A stretch of 64,000 bases of DNA from Eubacteriaceae bacterium ES3 (lineage in GTDB: Bacteria > Bacillota > Clostridia > Eubacteriales > Eubacteriaceae): assembly GCA_030586155.1 (NCBI GenBank), contig CP130741.1, forward strand, positions 552,680 to 616,679, written 5' to 3'. Position 1 is the first letter of the stretch, and every line of letters starts with the position of its first letter. Both the position numbers and the translations under genes were made by a program. Below, piece after piece: positions 17,061 through 26,949 of the stretch. The notes beneath the pieces were generated by a model. It searched no databases and was not told the DNA's origin. It worked only from the letters and a program-made list of their open reading frames with translations.

Positions 17061-17108
17061 AAATTCAAACATGTATACATTGACATGTTTGAATTTCAGG
17101 GTTATAAT
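17061..17108 (+). promoter_or_regulatory. Sigma-A promoter overlapped by PadR-type operator
   Basis: AAATTCAAACATGT (17061-17074) and ACATGTTTGAATTT (17083-17096) are perfect 14-bp inverted arms around 8 bp, containing ATGT-N8-ACAT. TTGACA (17080-17085) and TATAAT (17103-17108) are 17 bp apart, an ideal sigma-A promoter lying within and beside the operator. Binding would block the promoter for the flavoenzyme gene. Confidence 0.88.
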
Positions 17109-17195
17109 GACTTCAATAAATTTTTTAAACCAGAAGCATTAATATAAGACAGTTTAAAAGTAAATCTGGAACACTTAATATTGAAGGAGTAAAAT

Positions 17196-19145
17196 ATGGA
17201 AAGAAAGTACCCTAATTTATGTAAACCTATACAGATAGGTGATGTTGTTTTTAGAAACAGAATGTTTTCGGCCCCAATGGGTGGAACTGATATAACCGCA
17301 GACTGTACTATAGGACCCAAAACAACAGCTTTTTATGAACTTAGAGCTAAGGGTGGTGCAGCCTCTGTAACGGTTAGTGAAGTCGTTGTTCATCCGGAAA
17401 CAGAAGGATCGCATATGTTTCATTTGGATCTGCAGACTGTGGGATCGCTCTCAAGTTTTACCTATACAGCTGATGCGATTCGCCGACATGGAGCAATAGC
17501 CAGTGTAGAACTTTCCCATTCGGGTCAATATGCTGGAACTTACCTGACTGATAAAGATAAAAAACAGGGATTGGCACAATGGGGACCAAGTGAAACTGTT
17601 CGACCTGACGGTTTACCTGTAAAAGAGCTGACAGTTGAATTGATTGCTGATATTGTTGCAGCCTATGGCCGCTGTGCGGCTCTGGCCAAACGTGCAGGAT
17701 ACGAAATGATTATGGTACATGGTGGTCATGGTTGGCTGATTAACCAGTTTTTGTCACCTTATTTCAACAAGCGAAAAGACCAGTACGGTGGCAGCCTTGA
17801 AAACCGTGTTCGTTTTGCCCAGGAGGTTCTTGATTGCGTCCGGGAAAATGTCGGACCAGGCTTCCCGATTGAGTTTAGAATGAGTGGATCTGAGCTGTTT
17901 GACGGAGGCTATACTCTGGAAGACGGAGTAGAAATTGCCAAGCTGATGGAATCAAGAGTTGATCTTCTGCATATTTCAGCAGGAACCTATCAGCGGGGAT
18001 TTGGAACCACCCATCCTTCAATGTTTGTGCCCCATGGATGCAATGTTTATCTGGCGGCAGAGATTAAAAAACACGTCAGTGTTCCAGTTGCAACACTTGG
18101 TGGTCTTAATGATCCGGAAATGATGGAAGAAATCATTGCCAGCGGAAAAGCTGATGTGGTCGATATGGCCAGAGCACTTCTGGCTGATCCGGAACTTCCG
18201 GAAAAGGTTATGGAAAATCGCGATGAAGATATTGTTAAATGTCTGCGTTGTTTTGTCTGTATGGCTGAGCGGGCTGTCACCTCAACTAGACGTTGTGCAG
18301 TCAATCCGTTAATCGGTCGGGAAATGGACGGTATGGAAATATTGCCTGCTGCCAAAAAGAAAAAAGTACTGGTAGCTGGTGCCGGACCTGGCGGATTACA
18401 GGCGGCACTGATTGCAGCAAAACGTGGTCATCAGGTTATATTATGTGAAGCTAGTGATGAAGTAGGCGGAATCCTTAAGGGCGAACGGGCAATTCCTTTT
18501 AAATACGAAATGTATGAATTAGGCAAAACTCTGGGTAAGCTGGCTAAGGATGAAGGGGTAGAAATTCGTTTGAATACCAAAGTCACTAGAGACTATGCCT
18601 TAACTGAAAGAGCAGATGCACTGATTATTGCAGTGGGATCTGAACCGTTGATTCCCCCGATCAAAGGGATTGATGGTAAAAATGTCATTGTAGTCAATGA
18701 TTATTATCTAAAAAAAGACCAGGTTAAAGACAGTGTGATTGTGCTGGGCGGTGGTCTGGCTGGTTGCGAGGCAGCAATTCATTTTGCCAGAGAAGGAAAA
18801 AAAGTCAGTCTCGTAGAAATGCGTGATGAACTGGCGGTTGATGCTAATATTCGTCATCGGCCTTTATTACTGGATGAAATTAAAAAATGTGAGATTGATG
18901 TGCGAACAGGACTAAAAGGTGTTGAAGTTAAGCCGGATGGAATTATTTGTGAAGATGAAAATGGTGAGCATGTTATCATTTCCGGGGAAACAATTGTCGC
19001 TGCCATGGGACAGAAAGCTTTAAGACAAACGGTAGAAGAGCTGTATGATTGTGCTCCTCGAGTTTCAACAATTGGTGATTGTGTTAAACCGGCAAATATT
19101 ACAGCAGCGGTTTATCAGGGGCATCATGCAGCATTAGATATTTAA
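17196..19145 (+). CDS. NADH:flavin oxidoreductase / Old Yellow Enzyme with FeS and FAD domains
   Basis: A 649-aa three-domain reductase. Residues about 1-340 form an FMN TIM barrel (MVHGGHGWLINQFLSP and RKDQYGGSLENR are signature motifs). A Cys group C349, C352, C355, C367 (CLRCFVC, RRCAVNP) should hold a [4Fe-4S] cluster. Residues about 385-649 form a FAD/NAD(P) domain (VLVAGAGPGGLQAA, VIVLGGGLAGCEAA). The family includes 2,4-dienoyl-CoA reductase, enoate reductases, bile-acid reductases and trimethylamine dehydrogenase. The substrate is unknown; the PadR regulator suggests an unsaturated or phenolic xenobiotic. It reduces activated C=C bonds with NAD(P)H in the cytoplasm, by family inference. 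The start has GAAGGAG. Confidence 0.93.
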   Translation: MERKYPNLCKPIQIGDVVFRNRMFSAPMGGTDITADCTIGPKTTAFYELRAKGGAASVTVSEVVVHPETEGSHMFHLDLQTVGSLSSFTYTADAIRRHGAIASVELSHSGQYAGTYLTDKDKKQGLAQWGPSETVRPDGLPVKELTVELIADIVAAYGRCAALAKRAGYEMIMVHGGHGWLINQFLSPYFNKRKDQYGGSLENRVRFAQEVLDCVRENVGPGFPIEFRMSGSELFDGGYTLEDGVEIAKLMESRVDLLHISAGTYQRGFGTTHPSMFVPHGCNVYLAAEIKKHVSVPVATLGGLNDPEMMEEIIASGKADVVDMARALLADPELPEKVMENRDEDIVKCLRCFVCMAERAVTSTRRCAVNPLIGREMDGMEILPAAKKKKVLVAGAGPGGLQAALIAAKRGHQVILCEASDEVGGILKGERAIPFKYEMYELGKTLGKLAKDEGVEIRLNTKVTRDYALTERADALIIAVGSEPLIPPIKGIDGKNVIVVNDYYLKKDQVKDSVIVLGGGLAGCEAAIHFAREGKKVSLVEMRDELAVDANIRHRPLLLDEIKKCEIDVRTGLKGVEVKPDGIICEDENGEHVIISGETIVAAMGQKALRQTVEELYDCAPRVSTIGDCVKPANITAAVYQGHHAALDI

Positions 19146-19668
19146 TTTTAAGAAAAGATTAAGATGTAAATAATCACGACTGATAATAGATGAAAGACAA
19201 AAGTTAATATAAACACCTGGCACTGTCGATTGTCATTTCATTGTCCCCAAAGGGAAGAACATCTACTTTGGTGAATAGTTGCTGGGAACACTAATAATTG
19301 CCGATTATAAATTGGGTAATTATATGAATCTAAGTGTAAACTACGAAATCCAATAAGTCGATATGGTGTCCGATTACACCCTGAAATCCCAAATTTTATA
19401 ATTTGGGATTTTTTAAATTTATACAAATGTTAAAAGCTTGTTAAATAAAATAATTGAATTATTGATAGAAATGATTTAAAATATATAAACGGGTATAATA
19501 CTAATAATTACGATAATTAGAGCTTTAGAAGTACGCATTATAGCATCTTTAGTCGATTTTAAGGATGGTTAAGAAATTTAATCACTGATTGGATGAGATG
19601 GTTTGTAAACGAAATCAATACAATACAAGGCAAATTCAAATTACCCAAATGATAAAAGGAGGTAGAAA
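19146..19668. other. 523-bp noncoding interval
   Basis: No convincing gene is seen. The first part has short complementary segments (CCAAAG 19248-19253 with CTTTGG 19267-19272; GGTGT 19365-19369 with ACACC 19376-19380), then a terminator at 19384. The segment after it (19416-19668) is AT-rich and should carry the chemoreceptor promoter; a TATAAT lies near 19494. I looked for a cyclic-di-GMP riboswitch and did not find its consensus. Confidence 0.5.
19384..19415 (+). terminator. Intrinsic terminator
   Basis: AAATCCCAAAT (19384-19394) pairs with ATTTGGGATTT (19401-19411), followed by TTTT. It lies 240 bp after the flavoenzyme stop and ends either that transcript or a short RNA from the intervening region. 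Confidence 0.85.
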
Positions 19669-22425
19669 ATGAAATCATTATCTATCAAAACCAAATTACT
19701 GATGTTAGTCGCAATTCCAGTCATTGCGCTTATCCTAATCACCGTTACGGCAGTACGAAATGTTAGCGGAATCAGTACACGATTAACAGAGACTCTTTAT
19801 GAACAGGGTTTTCAGAGTATTGCGCTGGTATTAAATGCTGATCGCGATGCCTATCAGGCGATTGACAGTATTAATACCATGAACCGAATAATGCTTTCTG
19901 GCGATTTATCTGAAGATATGATGAACAGTATTTCTGCGGACTATGCCGAGAATATTGATCAGGTGAATGAACGGATGCAGGAGGCGGTTGACATTCTTGC
20001 TGGCGACCAGGTTTTCTGGGAAACATTTAAAGATGAAGAAAATGGCTTGACCATTTTCGAGCATTATGAACAATTTGTAAAAGCGTTCTCTGATTGGCAG
20101 GATGTTGCCGAAGAGGAACTTGCGGGAAATACCGGAAATACTGATTTTATAACGAAATTTGATGATGCCAGATCGCATATTAATGCCATAGGCGAGCTGG
20201 TTGAAATGGGCCTTCAGGAATCTATCGTTCGAAGCCAGGATCAAAAAAGCAGCATGATAACATCAATGGTTCTTATTGATGTGGTGGGTTTGATCATTGT
20301 GCTTCTGTTCTCGATGTATCTGATAAAAATTATAACTGGGCCGTTAAAACGATCAGTAGCAATGCTTCATGATATGGTTAAAGGAAAACTCAGTGGACGG
20401 CTTAATCTTGACCAGCGGGATGAAGTTGGTGTTCTAGCTGAGAATCTGGATTTGTTTGCTGATAATTTACAGCAGAATGTACTTGGGACTATGAAGAAGA
20501 TCTCGGTGGGGGATTTGAGCCAATCATTCACTATTGATGATCCAGAGGACGAAATTACTCCGGTAATGAAAACGACGGTTGAAAATTTAAGTGCGCTGGT
20601 TGAAGAAGTGGATAATTTGTCCCAGGCTGCCGTTCAAGGGAAACTTGAAACGCGGGGAAGTTTGGATAAATTTGAAGGCGGCTATCGTGAAACTGTTGAG
20701 GGCTTTAATAATACCCTTGATGCTATCGTTGAACCACTCAATACTGCAGCTGGTTACATTGATAAAATTGGCAAAGGGCAGATTCCGGAAAAAATTACGG
20801 AACCTTATCAGGGTGATTTTGAAACAATCCGCAATAATATCAACGCCTGTATTGATGGTTTGGAAGGCCTTGTAGAAGGCAGTCAGGTAATTGAGCGAAT
20901 GACGGTTAACGATTTCGATGCTCGGGTAGCGGGATCATACCAGGGGATCTATAAAAATATTGCTGATTCAGTCAACAAACTTGGTGTTCAGATTGGCATG
21001 ATGATTGAAGTTCTGGAAAATGTATCCAATGGCGATCTAAAAGATCTGGAGAACTTAGAGAATATCGGCAGAATGAGTGATCAGGATCGACTCATTCCAA
21101 CAGCACTTCAGATGATTAAGAACCTAAATTATTTAACACGAGAAACAGAGCTGTTGTCAAAATCTGCGATTGAAGGAGAGCTATCCAAGCGTGGCAATGC
21201 AGAGAAATTTACTGGTGAATATAAGAAGATTATTGTCGGGATTAATGAGACTTTAGATGCAGTGATTCAACCGATTAATGAGGCGTCTCAGGTTCTTCAG
21301 GAAATGGCCAGAGGAAATCTTTCTGTTTCAATGCAGGGAGATTATAGTGGAGATCATGCGGCTATAAAAATTGCTTTGAATGATACAATCAATAATCTGA
21401 AAGAATATGTCTATGAAATTTCTCGTGTCCTGGAGGAAATGGGAAATGGTAATCTAAATCAGGAAATTACTGCTGATTATTTGGGTGATTTTGTGTCAAT
21501 CAAAAATTCTTTTAATAATATTATCAGTTCAATGAGCCAGGTTATGGGTGATATTGGCGATGCAGCCGAACAGGTAGCTTCCGGTTCCAAACAAGTATCG
21601 GATGGCAGTCAGGCCTTGTCTCAGGCTTCAACAGAACAGGCCAGCACGACTCAGGAAGTAGCAGCATCAATCACCGAAATTGCCGATCAGACTAAGCGGA
21701 ACGCGACTAATGCCAATCAGGCCAATGAACTTTCTGCCGAAGCAAAACAGAAGGCCCTTGAAGGGAATAGTCAGATGTCAATGATGCTTTCTTCAATGGA
21801 AGAAATTAACCGGTCTTCCCAGGATATTTCAAAAATTATCAGGGTTATTGATGATATTGCATTCCAGACTAATATTCTGTCTTTAAATGCTGCGGTTGAA
21901 GCGGCACGGGCAGGAGAACACGGTAAAGGTTTTGCAGTGGTTGCTGAAGAAGTCAGATCGCTTGCGGCTAGAAGTGCAGAAGCGGCAAATAATACTACGA
22001 TATTAATCGAAGGATCGATTGATAAGGTTAAAACTGGTACAGAGATTGCCAATGAAACTGCTGAATCTCTGGTGGAAATTGTTAAAGGGATTGAAAAATC
22101 AGCAGTACTGGTCGAAGAAATTGCTAAAGCATCAAATGATCAGGCATTTAGTATTACTCAGGTGAGTCAGGGAATTGAGCAGGTTTCCCAGGTGGTGCAA
22201 AATAATTCGGCAACAGCAGAACAAAGTGCAGCTGCCAGTGAAGAACTTTTCAGTCAGGCGGAAATGCTAAAAGAAATGGTTGCTGCTTTTAAAATAAAAC
22301 AGCAGACATTGAATAAAAAGGTATCCCATAAGCCGGTTGAAAGCATAGCTAATGAGAGTTCGTTTGAATCGGAGTTTGTTTCAGAACCTGTAATCGACTT
22401 GGATGAAGGATTTGACAAGTATTAA
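19669..22425 (+). CDS. Methyl-accepting chemotaxis protein with multiple HAMP repeats
   Basis: A 918-aa receptor. TM1 spans about residues 9-29 and TM2 about 199-221, bracketing an extracellular sensor domain of about 170 residues, probably a four-helix bundle. Then comes a HAMP domain (about 222-275) and a long run of HAMP-like repeats to about 600, with recurring [15 protein letters not shown]-type helices. The signalling hairpin tip near residues 725-765 ([20 protein letters not shown]) is intact. The C-terminal tail has no clear CheB/CheR tether. It relays a signal to CheA/CheW at the cell pole. The ligand is unknown. The ribosome site is AAAGGAGG; a monocistronic unit bounded by terminators. 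Confidence 0.95.
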   Translation: MKSLSIKTKLLMLVAIPVIALILITVTAVRNVSGISTRLTETLYEQGFQSIALVLNADRDAYQAIDSINTMNRIMLSGDLSEDMMNSISADYAENIDQVNERMQEAVDILAGDQVFWETFKDEENGLTIFEHYEQFVKAFSDWQDVAEEELAGNTGNTDFITKFDDARSHINAIGELVEMGLQESIVRSQDQKSSMITSMVLIDVVGLIIVLLFSMYLIKIITGPLKRSVAMLHDMVKGKLSGRLNLDQRDEVGVLAENLDLFADNLQQNVLGTMKKISVGDLSQSFTIDDPEDEITPVMKTTVENLSALVEEVDNLSQAAVQGKLETRGSLDKFEGGYRETVEGFNNTLDAIVEPLNTAAGYIDKIGKGQIPEKITEPYQGDFETIRNNINACIDGLEGLVEGSQVIERMTVNDFDARVAGSYQGIYKNIADSVNKLGVQIGMMIEVLENVSNGDLKDLENLENIGRMSDQDRLIPTALQMIKNLNYLTRETELLSKSAIEGELSKRGNAEKFTGEYKKIIVGINETLDAVIQPINEASQVLQEMARGNLSVSMQGDYSGDHAAIKIALNDTINNLKEYVYEISRVLEEMGNGNLNQEITADYLGDFVSIKNSFNNIISSMSQVMGDIGDAAEQVASGSKQVSDGSQALSQASTEQASTTQEVAASITEIADQTKRNATNANQANELSAEAKQKALEGNSQMSMMLSSMEEINRSSQDISKIIRVIDDIAFQTNILSLNAAVEAARAGEHGKGFAVVAEEVRSLAARSAEAANNTTILIEGSIDKVKTGTEIANETAESLVEIVKGIEKSAVLVEEIAKASNDQAFSITQVSQGIEQVSQVVQNNSATAEQSAAASEELFSQAEMLKEMVAAFKIKQQTLNKKVSHKPVESIANESSFESEFVSEPVIDLDEGFDKY

Positions 22426-22452
22426 TTTAAATATTACATTTGAAATATGATG

Positions 22453-22501
22453 AAAACCATCTAAAACTATTGGATTATATGATTTAGTTTTAGATGGTTT
22501 T
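22453..22501 (+). terminator. Strong intrinsic terminator after the chemoreceptor
   Basis: A perfect 17-bp stem, AAAACCATCTAAAACTA (22453-22469) with TAGTTTTAGATGGTTTT (22485-22501), followed by TTT. Confidence 0.92.
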
Positions 22502-22634
22502 TTTAATTCCTTTCAATTTTAGAAGATATGGAGTATTATTAAGAAGAATGTAAAAAATATGAAAGCTTTTGGAAATGCTGGTTAGACGTTAAAAATAAAT
22601 TGAAAAAAATATAATAAAAAATCGGGGAGATACT

Positions 22635-23243
22635 ATGAGTGTGCAGATTGTTTTAGCAAGTCAATCACCGCGTCGAGCAGAACTGATGAAATTGATCACC
22701 GATGACTTTCAGGTAGAAGTGGCAGATGTAGATGAAAAGAAAATTGAAAAAAGTCTTTTCGACGGGCACAGACCTTCAAAAAAAATGGCGAGAGAGCTGG
22801 TAAAAATGCTGTCATTTGAAAAAGCAATGGCGGTTTATAAAAGCTATCCTGATAAATTGGTGATTGGGGCTGATACGGTAGTTGTTCTGGGAAAAGAAAT
22901 ACTAGGGAAGCCGCAGAATAAAGACCATGCCTATCTGATGATTAAAAAACTTTCCGGGAAAATGCATATGGTAATGACTGGTGTGACCTTAATTGAAAAT
23001 GGCAAGTATGAACAATTTGTAGCCTGCTCAAGAATTCGTTTTCGTCCTTGGAATAAAGAGATGCAAAGGGCTGTGAATCATTACGTCGACACTGGAAAAC
23101 CCATGGATAAGGCGGGGGCATACGGAATACAGGAAGAAGCCGGATTGTTTGTCAAATGGATAAAAGGCGATTACAACAATATTGTTGGTCTACCTGTTGG
23201 AGAACTTTATAAAAGAATATACAAATTGGAGAAATTTAAGTAA
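22635..23243 (+). CDS. maf: Maf family nucleotide pyrophosphatase
   Basis: A 202-aa house-cleaning enzyme that hydrolyses non-canonical or modified nucleoside triphosphates to monophosphates. The family motifs are clear: LASQSPRRAELM near the N-terminus, GADTVVVLG (about residue 76) and KAGAYGIQEEAG (about 157). It is cytoplasmic. In Firmicutes Maf is associated with septum control and dTTP/UTP pyrophosphatase activity. The ribosome site is GGGGAG. It is followed by a histidine phosphatase gene on the same strand after about 90 bp. Confidence 0.93.
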   Translation: MSVQIVLASQSPRRAELMKLITDDFQVEVADVDEKKIEKSLFDGHRPSKKMARELVKMLSFEKAMAVYKSYPDKLVIGADTVVVLGKEILGKPQNKDHAYLMIKKLSGKMHMVMTGVTLIENGKYEQFVACSRIRFRPWNKEMQRAVNHYVDTGKPMDKAGAYGIQEEAGLFVKWIKGDYNNIVGLPVGELYKRIYKLEKFK

Positions 23244-23335
23244 GTGGGAAAGTAATAGAAAGACTAAAGTAAGATTTTGACATGCGTTTTCCAATAGTTT
23301 TTTAAACGTGAAATAAATTTAGGAAGGGGAATAAT

Positions 23336-23839
23336 ATGGAGTTAATTTTAATTCGTCATGGCAAAGCGGAACAGAGAGGTTCTGTTTCACCGGACGAGAA
23401 CCGTCAGCTGGTACCGAAAGGGATAGAAAAATTAGAACGGGATTTGCCATATTTACTGATTCATCTGAAAAACAGGTCGGAGGTTTTTTTATGGACAAGT
23501 GGAATACGGCGAGCCAGGGAAACCGCAGACCTGGTTTCTCGGATTTGTGACATCAAAAAGATCTACACAAAAGAGTTTTTAGAAACCGGTGAATATAAAG
23601 AATTATTGAAAAGTTTAAAAAATATGCCGGAAGAGGCGACGATTATCATGGTCGGCCATGAGCCAGACTTGTCTTTCTGGAGTGAAAGACTTTGTCGCAA
23701 AACTATTGTGTATAAAAAAGGCGGGGCGGCTATCATAAAAGTGGATAAAGAAGCAGAAATCAAAGGGAAACTGGTTCAGGCTTTGAAACCTGGTGAATTT
23801 CATCGTCTAACGAATGGAAAAAAAGTAAAGAAGGATTAA
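23336..23839 (+). CDS. SixA-like histidine phosphatase family protein
   Basis: A 167-aa member of the histidine phosphatase superfamily. The catalytic LIRHGKAEQRG motif is at residues 5-15, the second Arg is probably in SGIRRARETADL (about 60) and the distal His in MVGHEPDLSFW (about 105). The small size and RHGKAE motif fit SixA-type phosphohistidine phosphatases, which act on phosphorelay or PTS proteins. The substrate here is unknown. AGGAAGGGG precedes the ATG. Confidence 0.88.
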   Translation: MELILIRHGKAEQRGSVSPDENRQLVPKGIEKLERDLPYLLIHLKNRSEVFLWTSGIRRARETADLVSRICDIKKIYTKEFLETGEYKELLKSLKNMPEEATIIMVGHEPDLSFWSERLCRKTIVYKKGGAAIIKVDKEAEIKGKLVQALKPGEFHRLTNGKKVKKD

Positions 23840-23844
23840 CCATG

Positions 23845-23880
23845 AAAGATCGGTTTGTAATTAAGCAAACCGATCTTTTT
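23845..23880. terminator. Bidirectional intrinsic terminator
   Basis: AAAGATCGGTTTG (23845-23857) pairs with CAAACCGATCTTT (23866-23878) and is followed by TT. It ends sixA and probably the convergent pucR gene. Confidence 0.88.
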
Positions 23881-23893
23881 AGTGCAAACGAAA

Positions 23894-25384
23894 CTAACGT
23901 AATAAAATATTGCAGGACAGAAACAACTGAAACAGAGCATGATCTTGAATTTTTTCATAGTTGAGGCCGGTGAGTTTTTCGATGTTTTTTAATCGGTATA
24001 CAACAGTATGACGATGAATATTAAGTGTCGTTGCTGCAGCTGAAATATTTTTACCATTTACAATATAGGCGCTGAGGCATAAAAGCAGTTCTTTGGTATA
24101 AGGATCATTCATATTAAGATTTTTCAGCTGAGGTGTAATCAGAAGGTCAAGTTCCGTATTTTTGTCAAGGATGTTCAGGACAAAGTCAGAATAAATATCT
24201 TCAAAGAAAGTGATTTTAAAGGCTCTTTCGTCACTGAATTCCTTTGAGACCTGACATTGTGCATAAGCCAGATTGAGCTCAAAGAGGTTATTAAAAACCA
24301 TACTGGTTGTGGCTTGAAATTCGTTTTTCAAAAGAAAATTTCGAATTGGTTCAGTTTTATCACTTTTTTTAAGAAGCATTTCATAATCACAGACGAGTAT
24401 TTCCGAATGATAAGAAAAGATAATTCTTTTATTAAACAGTTTAGAAAGCTGATTGATATAGCCATTCAAATTGTTGATCTGACTGGATGGACTAAAACAC
24501 CATAAGAGAAAAGGATCGTTTATTTTTTTCCCTTTTTGTTCCAGGTGGTGGGCAAGAATATTGCTATCTATATAAGTTTTATTGAGTAGTCGATAAATAT
24601 ACCAGGGAGCTTCATGGTTTTTTCTGAATTCATCATTGATTTTAAGGGCATTTTCGATCATTTGCTGAACCAGGTATAGGTTGGTAAATTCAGAATCGGT
24701 AAATGGACAGATCAGTTCAGTCATTCCTAACGAACCAAAGATTTGTCCATTGACTGTGATAGGAGCAATCAGGCGTTTAATATTACCGAAGGAATCGGGA
24801 GACTGATAATAAAAGGGCATATGTTCGGACTTGAAATTTTCATTAAGGGCGATACTGTCGGCTTCCTTAAAAGAATAACCTTTATCCAAAACATGTTTCC
24901 AGATAGCATCAACCTTATCGGGGTCCTTTAGACTGGTATACATGAGGAGACCTTGAGAGTCATCAAATAAAGCAACGGGATTTTTAAGGTGGGCACAGGC
25001 AGCATCAAAAATGGTTTGTAAAGGTTGGCCATTAAAAATGTAATCATCAATACGGCTGGACCAGTTATGATAACGATCAAAGATTACCTGAAACACTTCA
25101 AAAATTTCGATTTTATCCGATTGTGAAGGCATAATGATAACAGACCATTGACTGGGAAGCTGAGTCTCATCGATATCTCCGAGACAAATGAAAGAAGCGC
25201 TTTCTTGTGATTTCAAGCTGATTAATTGTTGAGCGTTGATGAGATAAATAAATTCGTCACTTAAAGCATTATTTTTATGAAAAAAATGAATGCCGGAGAG
25301 ATTCAACTTAATGTTTTGACTGGTGACAAGCCGTGTATCTGAAAAGGTAATCATTTCAAACAAGATTTGAATACTTAATTTCAT
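23894..25384 (-). CDS. PucR/CdaR-type transcriptional regulator
   Basis: A 496-aa regulator. The C-terminal PucR helix-turn-helix is diagnostic (KNISAAATTLNIHRHTVVYR, about residues 440-460, then LKNIEKLTGLNY). Upstream lie a GGDEF-like PucR domain and an N-terminal sensory part with a GAF-like stretch. Family members activate purine, sugar-acid or amine catabolism when they bind substrate. It is divergent from the GcvT-like methyltransferase gene at 25542, which is its likely target. I chose the ATG at 25382-25384 because GGAGG lies six bases upstream; the longer frame has no ribosome site. Confidence 0.88.
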   Translation of the reverse strand: MKLSIQILFEMITFSDTRLVTSQNIKLNLSGIHFFHKNNALSDEFIYLINAQQLISLKSQESASFICLGDIDETQLPSQWSVIIMPSQSDKIEIFEVFQVIFDRYHNWSSRIDDYIFNGQPLQTIFDAACAHLKNPVALFDDSQGLLMYTSLKDPDKVDAIWKHVLDKGYSFKEADSIALNENFKSEHMPFYYQSPDSFGNIKRLIAPITVNGQIFGSLGMTELICPFTDSEFTNLYLVQQMIENALKINDEFRKNHEAPWYIYRLLNKTYIDSNILAHHLEQKGKKINDPFLLWCFSPSSQINNLNGYINQLSKLFNKRIIFSYHSEILVCDYEMLLKKSDKTEPIRNFLLKNEFQATTSMVFNNLFELNLAYAQCQVSKEFSDERAFKITFFEDIYSDFVLNILDKNTELDLLITPQLKNLNMNDPYTKELLLCLSAYIVNGKNISAAATTLNIHRHTVVYRLKNIEKLTGLNYEKIQDHALFQLFLSCNILLR

Positions 25385-25404
25385 TGTAACCTCCATCATG
25401 ATTG

Positions 25405-25479
25405 TACAATATTGTATAAACAAAGGGCTTATTTTTTTATTATATGAATAATGACTTGTAAAAGCAAGAAGAATATAAT
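25405..25479 (+). promoter_or_regulatory. Palindrome and probable promoter between pucR and gcvT-like gene
   Basis: TACAATATTGTA (25405-25416) is a perfect 12-bp palindrome just upstream of pucR, a plausible autoregulatory site. For the plus-strand gene, TATAAT (25474-25479) has ATGACT 17 bp upstream, a moderate sigma-A promoter. Confidence 0.45.
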
Positions 25480-25541
25480 AATGGAAAGTAACGAATGATA
25501 AGGATTACAAAGCTGAAATCATTCGAAAGAAGGAGAAGAAT

Positions 25542-26870
25542 ATGTTAAATTCTATTATCCAGGACGCGTTCACGTTGTTTAACCAAGGTGGAAATTTGAT
25601 TGCTTATGAGTATACGGGCTATGAAAATGAGATTTTAGCATCAAAATCGACAGCATGGTTTGGGACAACATTGAATAATTCACCTATTTATGATGTTAAA
25701 GGACCTGAAGCTGCAAAATTTTTAACCTCAATTTGTGTAAACAGTTTTATGAAGATGAAGCCAGGTAGCATTCGTCATGCGGTTATGTGCAATGAAAAAG
25801 GCCAGATTCTCACAGATGGAGTGGTTATGATGATTGCGGATAATCATTTCAGAACCTATTGGTTAAATCCGGTGGTCGGCTATTATGCATCTATTTCCAA
25901 AATGGATATTGAAGGCGTTGATTTATCAGGTAAGGAATTCTTTTTTCAGTTGGCTGGCCCAAAATCTCTGGAAATTCTGGAACAGGCTTCAGAGAGTGAT
26001 CTTCACGATATTGCCTTTACCAAACACCGAATGTCAAAAATTGCCGGAATTGATGTTAGAATCCTAAGACTTGGTATGGCAGGAACCCTGGGTTATGAAG
26101 TACATGGCGATATGGCAGATATTGAAACAGTCTATAATTGTATATGGGAAGTGGCGCAAAAATATGATGCAAAAAAACTGGGACAGGTTGCTTATACCAT
26201 GAATCATACAGAAGCGGGATTTCCTAACATCAATATGCATTATCCGCTGCCATGGTATGAAACTGAAGGTTTGAAAGACTATCTTGCCACACGTCCGATG
26301 GAGGGTTTTTTTAATCTTAACCGCGTTCTTGTTGGCAGTGTTGGAAATGATCTGGAAAGCCGTTTTGTGACACCCTATGATTTGGGATGGGAGTACCTGA
26401 TTAAATTTGAACATGATTTTCCCGGTAAAGCGGCTCTTGAAAAGATTGCACAGAATCCTGCAAGAACTTTGGTAACTCTGGAATGGCATCCCGATGATCT
26501 GGGTGAAATTTTTGCCTCTCAGTTTAGAGGACAAGACGTTGAGCCGTTTGAAACTATGGATGACCGTCCAATGGATATGTACTATAACAGTGGATTTTCG
26601 ATGTTCTATCATGCCGACAAAGTTGTTGCTGATGGGAATGAGATCGGAATTTCCAGCGGTCGTCTGAATAGCTATTATTACAGACGGATGATTTCACTGG
26701 CCTTTATCAATCCTGAATATGCAGTTGAAGGAAAAGAATTTACACTTATATGGGGAACACCGGGAAAACCGCAAAAAGAAATTCGTGTTAAAGTTGCTCG
26801 TACACCATATATGAATTTGGAAAATAATAAAGAAATTGATGTGAATGAAATACCGAAGTTTAGTAAATAA
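25542..26870 (+). CDS. GcvT-like (aminomethyltransferase family) folate-dependent methyltransferase
   Basis: A 442-aa protein of the glycine-cleavage T / DmdA / LigM superfamily. PIYDVKGPEAAKFLTSICVN matches the N-terminal folate domain and LRLGMAGTLGYEVHG the central fold motif; the C-terminal barrel is present (about residues 345-440). It is longer than true GcvT (about 360 aa) and close to tetrahydrofolate-dependent O- or S-demethylases. No gcvH or gcvP is adjacent, and a PucR-type substrate-sensing regulator is divergent, so a catabolic demethylase feeding methyl-THF into acetogenesis is more likely than glycine cleavage. The substrate cannot be read from the sequence. GAAGGAG precedes the ATG. 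Confidence 0.85.
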   Translation: MLNSIIQDAFTLFNQGGNLIAYEYTGYENEILASKSTAWFGTTLNNSPIYDVKGPEAAKFLTSICVNSFMKMKPGSIRHAVMCNEKGQILTDGVVMMIADNHFRTYWLNPVVGYYASISKMDIEGVDLSGKEFFFQLAGPKSLEILEQASESDLHDIAFTKHRMSKIAGIDVRILRLGMAGTLGYEVHGDMADIETVYNCIWEVAQKYDAKKLGQVAYTMNHTEAGFPNINMHYPLPWYETEGLKDYLATRPMEGFFNLNRVLVGSVGNDLESRFVTPYDLGWEYLIKFEHDFPGKAALEKIAQNPARTLVTLEWHPDDLGEIFASQFRGQDVEPFETMDDRPMDMYYNSGFSMFYHADKVVADGNEIGISSGRLNSYYYRRMISLAFINPEYAVEGKEFTLIWGTPGKPQKEIRVKVARTPYMNLENNKEIDVNEIPKFSK

Positions 26871-26904
26871 CAGTTACCATGAGTTTAGAATGGGACGTAT
26901 TAAA

Positions 26905-26937
26905 AAAACAGCATTCTCGCAACGAGAATGCTGTTTT
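26905..26937. terminator. Bidirectional intrinsic terminator
   Basis: AAAACAGCATTCTCG (26905-26919) pairs with CGAGAATGCTGTTTT (26923-26937) around a CAA loop, a perfect 15-bp stem between the convergent gcvT-like and eutL genes. Confidence 0.92.
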
Positions 26938-26949
26938 AATAACAATATC

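Noticed and set aside
19146-19668. Cyclic-di-GMP riboswitch before the chemoreceptor
   Set aside because: The GEMM core with its conserved tetraloop and receptor segments was not found.
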